Of a stretch of 64,000 nucleotides of DNA, positions 57,432-64,000 are shown in pieces. The position numbers and the translations under genes are program-made. How positions within the stretch are numbered: the stretch's first letter is position 1; the number at the start of each line of letters is the position of its first letter. The stretch is from a bacterium (GTDB lineage Bacteria; Spirochaetota; Leptospiria; Leptospirales; Leptonemataceae): positions 1,319,001 to 1,383,000 of the forward strand of contig JANSYA010000001.1 in assembly GCA_024742665.1 (NCBI GenBank), read 5' to 3'. The notes below the pieces were generated by a model. It saw only the letters and a list, made by a program, of their open reading frames with translations, was not told where the DNA came from and did not search any database.

Positions 57432-58859
57432 ATGAGTGACAGAACTACGCAGTACAATGACGTGGTCGTAAAGGGATTCATCATCTCCGCGATCGTGTGG
57501 GGTGCGGCTGCGATGTTGGTGGGTGTGGTCATCGCCTTCCAGCTCGTCTATCCGGCCCTGAATTTCGACTTACCTTATACCTCTTTCGGCAGGCTCCGGC
57601 CTCTACACACGAACGCGGCCATCTTCGGCTTTTCGCTTTCGATCGTGTTCGCCGCCGTCTACCATTCTCTGCAGCGCCTGCTGCGCGTGCGAATCTTCTC
57701 GGATAAGCTCGCGATGGTTCATCTGGTCTTATATAATCTGACGATCGTCGGCGCCGCGGTGACTTTGCTGCTCGGTTACAGCCAGAGCAAAGAATACGCC
57801 GAGCTGGAATGGCCGCTGGATTTACTGATCGCCGTCTGGTGGGTGATCTTCATGGTCAACTTCTTCGGGACTATCGCGGTTCGCAAAGAAAAGCAGATGT
57901 ACGTTGCGATCTGGTTTTATATGGCTTCGGTCATTACGATCCCGATTCTGTTTATCGTAAACAACCTGGCGATTCCCGTCGAACTATGGAAATCTTATTC
58001 GGTCTTCGCCGGGGTCTTCGACGCGAACGTGCAGTGGTGGTACGGCCACAACGCCGTCGCCTTCGTTTTGACGACGCCCTTCCTGGGCATCATGTACTAT
58101 TATTTTCCGAAGCACATTAATCAGCCGATCTATTCTCACCGGCTTTCGATCGTGCATTTCTGGTCGCTGATCTTTATCTATATCTGGGCGGGTCCGCACC
58201 ACCTGCTGTATTCGCCATTGCCCGACTGGGCGCAATCCCTGGGCACGGCCTTCAGTATTATGCTGATTCTTCCGTCCTGGGGCGGGATGCTCAACGGCTT
58301 TCTGACTTTAACCCAGGCGAAAGAGAAGATTCAAACCGACGCCACCGTTAAGTTCTTTTTAGTCGCGATTACCTTTTACGGTATGTCGACTTTCGAAGGG
58401 CCGATGATGTCGATCAAGACCATCAACAGTCTGTCGCACTTCAACGACTGGACCATCGGTCACGTTCACAGCGGGACTTTAGGCTGGGTCGGTTTCATGA
58501 GCTTCGCGATGCTCTACTATCTGGTGCCCCGTGTATACGGCGGCAAACTCTACTCCGAGAAGCTTGCGAATACGCACTTCTGGTTGGGAACCCTGGGCAT
58601 TCTGATCTACGTTATCTCCATGTGGATTTCCGGCATCACCGAAGGCGCGATGTGGCGCGCAATCAACGACAACGGTTTTCTGGAATATCCGAACTGGATT
58701 ACGGTCACTGAAGTTCTCAGTCCGTTTCGTTTGATGCGGGCGATCGGCGGAACTCTCTATCTGATCGGTCTGTTCATCATGATCTACAACTTCTATATGA
58801 CTGCCAGGAACGGTGACCCGAACCAGGCGGCAGCAGATAATACCGGAGCCGCGGCCTGA
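57432..58859 (+). CDS. ccoN: cbb3-type cytochrome c oxidase subunit I
   Basis: 475 residues, 12 or so membrane helices. Haem and copper ligand histidines are visible: LHTNAAIFGFSLS near residue 60, NVQWWYGHNAVAFVLTTP near 205 with the CuB His (WYGH), IWAGPHHLLYSPLPDW near 257, and HFNDWTIGHVHSGTLGW near 345. It is the catalytic subunit of the high-affinity oxygen reductase. It is first in the ccoNOQPGH operon and divergent from ccoI. Confidence 0.95.
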   Translation: MSDRTTQYNDVVVKGFIISAIVWGAAAMLVGVVIAFQLVYPALNFDLPYTSFGRLRPLHTNAAIFGFSLSIVFAAVYHSLQRLLRVRIFSDKLAMVHLVLYNLTIVGAAVTLLLGYSQSKEYAELEWPLDLLIAVWWVIFMVNFFGTIAVRKEKQMYVAIWFYMASVITIPILFIVNNLAIPVELWKSYSVFAGVFDANVQWWYGHNAVAFVLTTPFLGIMYYYFPKHINQPIYSHRLSIVHFWSLIFIYIWAGPHHLLYSPLPDWAQSLGTAFSIMLILPSWGGMLNGFLTLTQAKEKIQTDATVKFFLVAITFYGMSTFEGPMMSIKTINSLSHFNDWTIGHVHSGTLGWVGFMSFAMLYYLVPRVYGGKLYSEKLANTHFWLGTLGILIYVISMWISGITEGAMWRAINDNGFLEYPNWITVTEVLSPFRLMRAIGGTLYLIGLFIMIYNFYMTARNGDPNQAAADNTGAAA

Positions 58860-58883
58860 AAACGGCGAAGGAGCTTAAACAAT

Positions 58884-59582
58884 ATGAGCAATAAAATATT
58901 CGATTCCATTTCCACCGTCGAGTCCCGGGGCATTCTGTTCCCGGTGCTCGTAACCTGCGCCGTCCTGGTCGGCGGGCTGGTCGAAGTCGTGCCGCCCTTC
59001 TTTCTGAGCTCGACTGTGACTCCGATAGCGAGTGTGAAGCCGTACTCGGCGCTCGAACTCGCGGGTCGCGACGTTTATATCCGCGAAGGTTGCAATAACT
59101 GTCACTCGCAGATGATCCGTCCTTTCAAATGGGAGACCGATCGCTTTGATCCGAACCGGGTCTACGGCGACGCGCCCTACAGTAAAGGCGGCGAGTACGT
59201 CTACGACTACCCGCATCTCTGGGGTTCGAAGCGGACCGGTCCGGACCTGCACCACGAATCGCAGATCCAGCCTTCCGCCGACTGGCATCGCGCGCACTTC
59301 ATCAATCCCCGGGATACGAGTCCGGGTTCGATTATGCCGGCCTATCCCTGGCTCTTCGACGAAGAGGTCGACGGCGATAGCGTCGCCGGCCGCATGCGCA
59401 GCCTGAGAATTCTGGGAGTGCCCTATACCGACGCCGAGATCAAAGGCGCCGCGGCTCAGGTTACGGGTCAGAGCGAAGGCGATGCGTTAATCGCGTATAT
59501 GCTGAAGTTAGGGCGCGACACCGCGAATCTCGATCAAGAGGGCGCGCCGGAGTCCGGCGGCGGCGAAGGAGAGGTCCAATGA
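58884..59582 (+). CDS. ccoO: cbb3-type oxidase subunit II, monohaem cytochrome c
   Basis: 232 residues. One N-terminal membrane helix (FPVLVTCAVLVGGLVEVVPP) and one haem-c site C70-x-x-C73-H74 in REGCNNCHSQMIRPFKWE, with GPDLHHESQ and the Met-ligand region SIMPAYPWLF further on. It receives electrons from CcoP. A good GAAGGAG ribosome-binding site lies before the ATG. Its stop overlaps the ccoQ start (ATGA). Confidence 0.95.
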   Translation: MSNKIFDSISTVESRGILFPVLVTCAVLVGGLVEVVPPFFLSSTVTPIASVKPYSALELAGRDVYIREGCNNCHSQMIRPFKWETDRFDPNRVYGDAPYSKGGEYVYDYPHLWGSKRTGPDLHHESQIQPSADWHRAHFINPRDTSPGSIMPAYPWLFDEEVDGDSVAGRMRSLRILGVPYTDAEIKGAAAQVTGQSEGDALIAYMLKLGRDTANLDQEGAPESGGGEGEVQ

Positions 59583-59731
59583 GTCACGAAGAATTGCTGA
59601 TATATTACAAAGTGCTGCGAGTCGGCCTGCTGGCGGCCGTACTCTACGGCATCGTTTATTATCTCTATTTTACGAAGCAGGGCAAACGCGCCGAAGATCC
59701 GGGGCGTCGCATGCTGGAGGAACAGGACTGA
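59579..59731 (+). CDS. ccoQ: CcoQ-like small cbb3 oxidase subunit
   Basis: 50 residues, starting at an ATG overlapping the ccoO stop (ATGA) and ending in TGATG shared with ccoP. One membrane helix (VGLLAAVLYGIVYYLYF) and a charged tail (KQGKRAEDPGRRMLEEQD), the shape of CcoQ, which stabilises the CcoP-CcoNO interaction. It is easy to miss because of its size. Confidence 0.85.
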   Translation: MSHEELLIYYKVLRVGLLAAVLYGIVYYLYFTKQGKRAEDPGRRMLEEQD

Positions 59732-60291
59732 TGAGTATAGATCACGACAAGGAATTCGACGGAATCAAGCAGGCGGATAATAAAATGCCGCCCTGGTACA
59801 TCGTCAGTTTTATCGCCACGATGGTGATCGGGGTCCTGTATCTGGTGTACTATCACGTGCTTACGGACTGGTCCCAGGCGGCGCAGTACGAACGCGAAGT
59901 CGCGGCGCACGTTGCGGAATATCCTGAAGTCGAAGTCGCCGGCGGCAGCGGCGAAGGCGTGACGGGCAATCCCTTCGCGGGACAGCCGGATGCGATCGCC
60001 GCGGGCGCGGAAACTTACCAGGCGATTTGCGCGGCCTGCCACAAAGCCGACGGCTCGGGTTTGATCGGGCCGAACTTAAAAGACGACGAATGGCTGCACG
60101 GAAATTCCGAGCTGGCCCTCTACGACGTAATCATGGAAGGTCGCATGCAGCCGGAGACCTGGAAACAGAATCCGGCCAAGGGGCCGATGCCCGCGCACAA
60201 AGCGAGCCTCGGTTCGAAGAGGGTCTGGGAAGTGATCGCTTATATGAATGATCAATACAAAAACATAGATTCGTCGGCAGCGGCGGAGTAA
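59731..60291 (+). CDS. ccoP: Short, monohaem CcoP subunit of cbb3 oxidase
   Basis: 186 residues, much shorter than the roughly 300 residues of typical CcoP. The N-terminus (DKEFDGIKQADNKMPPWY) and TM helix (IVSFIATMVIGVLYLVYYHV) are those of CcoP, and the FixP_N-like segment LTDWSQAAQYERE follows. Only one haem-c site exists: C100-x-x-C103-H104 in ICAACHKADGSG, with Met ligand M153 in GPMPAHK. Standard CcoP carries two. No frameshift or leftover second domain is seen between here and ccoG (58-nt gap), so the short form looks genuine. Confidence 0.9.
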   Translation: MSIDHDKEFDGIKQADNKMPPWYIVSFIATMVIGVLYLVYYHVLTDWSQAAQYEREVAAHVAEYPEVEVAGGSGEGVTGNPFAGQPDAIAAGAETYQAICAACHKADGSGLIGPNLKDDEWLHGNSELALYDVIMEGRMQPETWKQNPAKGPMPAHKASLGSKRVWEVIAYMNDQYKNIDSSAAAE

Positions 60292-60349
60292 CGCGAAGAG
60301 CGGAGATTCAGACGCAGCGTCTTAAATTTCGCACAGGAGAACTAAGTTA

Positions 60350-61717
60350 ATGATCGTCGCGCGTTATATCACCGGAAAGTACGCGGTCCTGCGTAGAATC
60401 GTTCGCGTTGTGTTGCTTGTTTCGTACCTGATCGTGCCCTGGATCAACTGGGGCGATCGGCCGATGGTGCTTTTGGACATCGCCAGCCGGAAATTTTATT
60501 TTCCCGGCGCGGTGTTCTGGCCGCAGGAATTTTATTTCCTGTGGTTCGTCGTTGCGACTCTCGGGCTGGCGCTGTTCCTGTTTACATCGCTCTTCGGGCG
60601 GATGTGGTGCGGCTGGGCCTGCCCGCAAACGGTTTATACCGAAATGTTCGACGCCTTCGGTCGCATTGTGAGTCCGCGCTTCGGTAAAGCTTCGCAAAAG
60701 ATGTGGGAAAAGATCGCCGTGCATTCGGTTTGGGTTCTCGCTTCGGCCGTCCTGACCTTTCACTTTATAGGCTACTTCGTCGGCGTGCGCGCCATGTCGG
60801 CGGAGATTCTGACGAGCGGCCCGGCGATCTTCACCGACCAGGCCTGGCCGTACTTCTGGCTGGCGACGACGGGTTTGTTTTATTTCGACCTGGGGATCTT
60901 TCGCCACAATTTCTGCGTGTACATCTGTCCGTACGCGCGCTTCCAATCGGTGATGCTCGATCGCGATTCCAATGTCATCGCTTACGACAGCCATCGCGGC
61001 GAACCCCGCCGTCGTTCGAAGAAATTGACTCCGGAAGAGGAAGCGAGCTTCGGCGACTGCACCGGCTGCACCAAATGCGTTCAGGTCTGTCCGACGGGCA
61101 TCGACATTCGCGAAGGTTTGCAGGTCGCCTGCATCAACTGCGCTCACTGCGTGGACGCCTGCACCGACGAGATGTCGCGTTTCGGCAAAGAGACTCTGGT
61201 CGGCTTCAATTCGCTGAATTATTTCGAAGAACGAAAAAAATCGCGCTTGCTGCGGCCGCGCACGGTCGCGTACGCCGCGCTGCTGCTGGCGGTCATCGGC
61301 GCCTTCACGGCGGCGCTCGTGAATCGCACGCCCTTTCAGCTTTCGGTGGTGCGCGATCGAAATCTACCGCCGCTGCTGGTCGAAAACCAGGCGCAGAATT
61401 ATTATAACGTCGACGTGATGAATATGCGCGAACGTCCGGTCGAGTTGTACCTGTCGGTCGAGACCGCTGAAGCGGGCGAAACCCGGGTCACTCAGTTGAA
61501 TCAGATCGTCGGCGAAAATCCGCTGCGTCTGAAGGCCAACGAACATCGGCCGGTGCGGGTGATCGTGCAGGGCGTGCCGGGTGCGGAGTCAGGCGAAAGG
61601 ACTTCAGCCGCCGCGGGCCGGCGCAGCGTACCCGTGCGTTTCGTGCTCAAAGAAAGCGCGGACGAAGCGGCTGCGGACAGCGTAACGAAAGAAAGTATGT
61701 TTACGATTCCTGAATAA
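60350..61717 (+). CDS. ccoG: CcoG/FixG polyferredoxin-type cupric reductase
   Basis: 455 residues. Several membrane helices, CGWACPQTVYTEMFD near residue 85, an HNFCVYICPYARFQ segment near 185-198, then two 4Fe-4S sites: CTGCTKCVQVCPTGIDIR near 237-254 and CINCAHCVDAC near 261-271. The C-terminal part is the FixG Ig-like domain ending at FTIPE. CcoG reduces copper for insertion into cbb3 oxidase. A good AGGAGA ribosome-binding site precedes the ATG. It follows ccoP as in most cbb3 operons. Confidence 0.93.
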   Translation: MIVARYITGKYAVLRRIVRVVLLVSYLIVPWINWGDRPMVLLDIASRKFYFPGAVFWPQEFYFLWFVVATLGLALFLFTSLFGRMWCGWACPQTVYTEMFDAFGRIVSPRFGKASQKMWEKIAVHSVWVLASAVLTFHFIGYFVGVRAMSAEILTSGPAIFTDQAWPYFWLATTGLFYFDLGIFRHNFCVYICPYARFQSVMLDRDSNVIAYDSHRGEPRRRSKKLTPEEEASFGDCTGCTKCVQVCPTGIDIREGLQVACINCAHCVDACTDEMSRFGKETLVGFNSLNYFEERKKSRLLRPRTVAYAALLLAVIGAFTAALVNRTPFQLSVVRDRNLPPLLVENQAQNYYNVDVMNMRERPVELYLSVETAEAGETRVTQLNQIVGENPLRLKANEHRPVRVIVQGVPGAESGERTSAAAGRRSVPVRFVLKESADEAAADSVTKESMFTIPE

Positions 61718-61738
61718 GGACGAAACGGGAAAACCACT

Positions 61739-62275
61739 ATGAGCGAAGCCAACTGGAAACTAATGCAACTCTTCGGAGGAGCCGCAGCGCTGTTTTGCAC
61801 GCTGCTGATCGCTCTGGGATTTAAGATCTATTACGCCCTCGATACTCACCAGCCGGTGATGACCGGCGACTACTATGAAATCGGCCGTAACTTCGACGAA
61901 TACCGGCGCAAGAATCGCAGCGCCGTCGATCGCAGCCTGTCTTCGCCGGTACTCGGCGCGACCGGCGAGGCGGAGTCGCGCGCGCTCAAGCCCGGCGAGA
62001 ATTTAATCCCGGTCGTCTATCAGGCGACGCCGGGCAGTAACGCGTCCGCCGGTCGCGGAGAGGCGATCGCGGGCGCGCGAGTCTCGCTGAGTCTGTCGCG
62101 CCGGGCCACGGTCAATCAGGATGTTTCAGCGGAGTGTTTGACCGACGAGCGGGGGCGCTGCCAGCTGCGTCTTTTCGTTCCCGGCGGCGGCTACTGGGAA
62201 GGCCGGCTGAGAGCCGCCGATCCGGAAGGCGAAGCCCAGGTCGTATTGCGTCGCGTCTTTGACGTCGCGAAATAG
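61739..62275 (+). CDS. ccoH: FixH/CcoH cbb3 oxidase assembly protein
   Basis: 178 residues. One N-terminal helix (AALFCTLLIALGFKIYYAL) followed by the FixH-type motif PVMTGDYYEIGRNFDEYRR near residues 40-58 and a beta-rich periplasmic domain ending GGGYWEGRLRAADPEGEAQ. It assists cbb3 assembly and closes the operon 21 nt after ccoG. The 74-nt gap to the next gene has a short imperfect stem (GCGCGA/TCGCGC, 62312-62335). Confidence 0.85.
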   Translation: MSEANWKLMQLFGGAAALFCTLLIALGFKIYYALDTHQPVMTGDYYEIGRNFDEYRRKNRSAVDRSLSSPVLGATGEAESRALKPGENLIPVVYQATPGSNASAGRGEAIAGARVSLSLSRRATVNQDVSAECLTDERGRCQLRLFVPGGGYWEGRLRAADPEGEAQVVLRRVFDVAK

Positions 62276-62349
62276 TCCCGGATTAGCCGCAGAATAACTC
62301 TTGTAACACACGCGCGAGGCCGGGGAGTATCGCGCAAGAGCGTGTAAGC

Positions 62350-64000
62350 ATGTCCATGTCCATCCGGGTGATAGGAATCCTGGCGGTGAGCGCCATTGCC
62401 GTGAACTTTACTCTGCACCTGCTGGTGCTGAGCGGGGACGCAGGTGTGTGGTTGGATCTGCTGTTTAGCGACGACCAGGCAGAACACTGGTCCCTGGAAG
62501 GTATGCTGTTCGCGCGCAACCGCAGCGTCTTCGCGCTGGGCTTGATTCAACTGTCGGTCGATCTGGCCACGGGCGCTCTAACCCTGGGATTGCTCGCGCG
62601 CTTCTGGATGGATCGCAAGCAGCTGGCCCGCGGCCTGGCCGGCAGCGAATCCCGCAATCGTTCGATTTTTGAAGCCGCCGTCGACGCGATCATCATCATC
62701 GACAGTCGCGGCAAGATCGAAGCGGTGAATCCCGCCACGGAAACTCTCTTCGGTTATCGGGCGTCCGAAATGTTGAATCGCAACATTAGTATGCTTATGC
62801 CGGATCCCTATCACTCGGAGCACGATCGCTATCTTCAAAATTATCTGCGCACGGGTCAGAAAAAAATCATCGGCGTCGGGCGCGAAGCCCTGGGGGTGCG
62901 CAAAGACGGCTCCGAATTTCCGGCCTATCTTTCGGTGAGCGAAGTCTACGATCAGGGCGAGCGCTACTTCACGGGAATCCTGCACGACATCACAAACTTA
63001 AAAGAAGCCGAGCTGAAGCTCTCGGTCGAACGTAATTTTATTTCAGCCGTGCTGGAAACCGCCGGCGCCGCGGTCGTGGTGCTGGATCGTAACGGTCGCA
63101 TCGTCAATTTCAATCGCGAAAGCCAGGAGATCAGCGGTTATAGCTTCGATGAAGTCTACGGACGGGTGATCTGGGATTTTCTCGTACCCGAAGAAGACAT
63201 CGAGGCGACGCGCAAGCAATTCAACGCTTTGATGATGGGGCGCTTTCCGAATCATCACGAAAACGCCTGGCTCACGAAATCCGGTCGGGAGCGTTTGTTG
63301 CAGTGGTCCAATACGGCCTTAGAAGGCGAAGTCGTCGACGGTCGCGTGGAGTTCGTCGTGGGCATCGGCATTGATATCACCGACAAGCGTCGCTCGGAAA
63401 AGGATTTGAGCGTGCTCTCGCGCAAAATTATCGAGATTCAAGAGGACGAGCGCAATCGCATCGCGAGCGAAGTGCACGACGTGCTGGGGCAGAGTCTGAT
63501 CGCGCTTAAGTTTATGGTCGACGACGTCGTCTATCGCCTGCGGGAAGAAGATACGGAAGCCCGGGACAAGCTGGGCGAGATCAACGAATATATTAACGAA
63601 GCCGTACGCCAGGCGCGCAGTATTTCGCATAACCTGAGCCCGATCGCTCTGAAAAAAATCGGGCTTTCGCACGCCATTCGCGAGCTGGTCAATTCCTTCC
63701 AGGCCGGCACGAATTACAAAATCAAGTTGGACTTAGAAGCGATGGACGCCTTCTTTCGCTCGCGCTGGGAAATCAATATCTATCGTATTATTCAAGAGTC
63801 TCTGACGAATATCTTTAAGCACGCGGGCGCGACCGAAATCGAAATCCAGGCGCGCCAGATCGGTAATGCTCTGGTTTTGAAAGTGAAAGACAACGGCGTC
63901 GGCTTCGAACTGCAGGACCAGGTCCAGGCCGATCTGGAATTCGAGCAGGCGGAATCCGGAGGCAACGGCGAATTAGACGAGCGAGGCATCGGTCAGTTGA
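62350..64000 (+). CDS. FixL-like haem-PAS membrane histidine kinase, HisKA_3 type (3' end outside window)
   Basis: 550 residues are visible before the right edge. Two N-terminal hydrophobic segments (about 5-29 and 63-84) flank a short periplasmic loop. The first PAS domain (about 100-215) contains MLMPDPYHSEHDRYLQ, IIGVGREALGVRKDGSEFP and ERYFTGILHDIT, close to the haem-PAS of FixL; H158 and R178 correspond to the FixL haem-ligand His and O2-sensing Arg, exactly 20 residues apart. A second PAS follows (about 220-350), then a NarL-family phosphoacceptor ERNRIASEVHDVLGQS with H376, and the HATPase with IIQESLTNIFKHAG and KDNGVGFEL. It lies 74 nt after ccoH, suggesting an oxygen sensor for the cbb3 genes. 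The response regulator should lie just beyond the edge. Confidence 0.8.
   Translation, partial: MSMSIRVIGILAVSAIAVNFTLHLLVLSGDAGVWLDLLFSDDQAEHWSLEGMLFARNRSVFALGLIQLSVDLATGALTLGLLARFWMDRKQLARGLAGSESRNRSIFEAAVDAIIIIDSRGKIEAVNPATETLFGYRASEMLNRNISMLMPDPYHSEHDRYLQNYLRTGQKKIIGVGREALGVRKDGSEFPAYLSVSEVYDQGERYFTGILHDITNLKEAELKLSVERNFISAVLETAGAAVVVLDRNGRIVNFNRESQEISGYSFDEVYGRVIWDFLVPEEDIEATRKQFNALMMGRFPNHHENAWLTKSGRERLLQWSNTALEGEVVDGRVEFVVGIGIDITDKRRSEKDLSVLSRKIIEIQEDERNRIASEVHDVLGQSLIALKFMVDDVVYRLREEDTEARDKLGEINEYINEAVRQARSISHNLSPIALKKIGLSHAIRELVNSFQAGTNYKIKLDLEAMDAFFRSRWEINIYRIIQESLTNIFKHAGATEIEIQARQIGNALVLKVKDNGVGFELQDQVQADLEFEQAESGGNGELDERGIGQL

Noticed and set aside
59731..60349. Frameshifted second haem domain of CcoP
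   Set aside because: No second CxxCH coding pattern is seen in any frame between 60040 and ccoG.

Overview
This 64 kb window is GC-rich and gene-dense and reads as a chromosomal segment of a spirochaete of the order Leptospirales, probably an environmental Leptonema- or Turneriella-like lineage. That placement is inference. It rests on the style of the proteins: a 7TM sensor fused to a PP2C phosphatase and TPRs, several STAS / ATP-binding kinase / PP2C partner-switching proteins, a FecR-domain lipoprotein with a loose lipobox, a DUF5683-like repeat protein, and short TGTAGGA-type intergenic palindromes like those I recall from leptospiral genomes. I saw no rRNA, tRNA, CRISPR array, IS element or prophage.

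Layout. 1-561: start of a FecR-like lipoprotein. 682-3888: molybdenum cofactor genes (fused moaC-mogA, moeA, moaD, moaE), followed by a receiver/ATPase regulator (3919), an rRNA-type methyltransferase and an MFS carrier. 7449-9858 (minus): a phosphodiesterase/sulfatase-like protein and a serine/alanine-glyoxylate-type aminotransferase. 9900-15469 (plus): comEC, rsmA and a 7TM-PP2C-TPR sensor phosphatase. 15527-26973: envelope-type genes (lipase-like hydrolase, beta-propeller lipoprotein, SGNH hydrolase, repeat protein, two GT-C-like membrane proteins) and a large radical SAM protein.

27019-33540 (minus) is the most unusual stretch. A three-gene partner-switching cassette (membrane PP2C phosphatase, SiaB/DUF6272-like kinase, STAS protein) occurs twice in tandem, headed by a 335-residue acyltransferase-like protein of unknown role. 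The phosphatase domains of the two copies are almost identical in DNA while their membrane domains and partners have diverged, which suggests gene conversion. A phased 10-bp repeat array lies between the copies. 33686-42949 holds ssb, a compact UvrD-like helicase, an AT-richer histidine kinase, korBA, a thioesterase, an anchored unknown protein and sfsA.

42913-64000 moves into anion transport, then haem, iron and respiration: ctaB, ctaA, a cupin plus a ferritin-like/VIT1 iron exporter, hemN, the assembly genes ccoS/ccoI and a TauE/SafE-type protein on the minus strand, and divergently ccoN-ccoO-ccoQ-ccoP-ccoG-ccoH. CcoP has only one haem-c site. The window ends inside a membrane histidine kinase whose PAS domain keeps the FixL haem-ligand His and O2-sensing Arg with exact 20-residue spacing. 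This makes a local oxygen-sensing circuit for the high-affinity oxidase likely.
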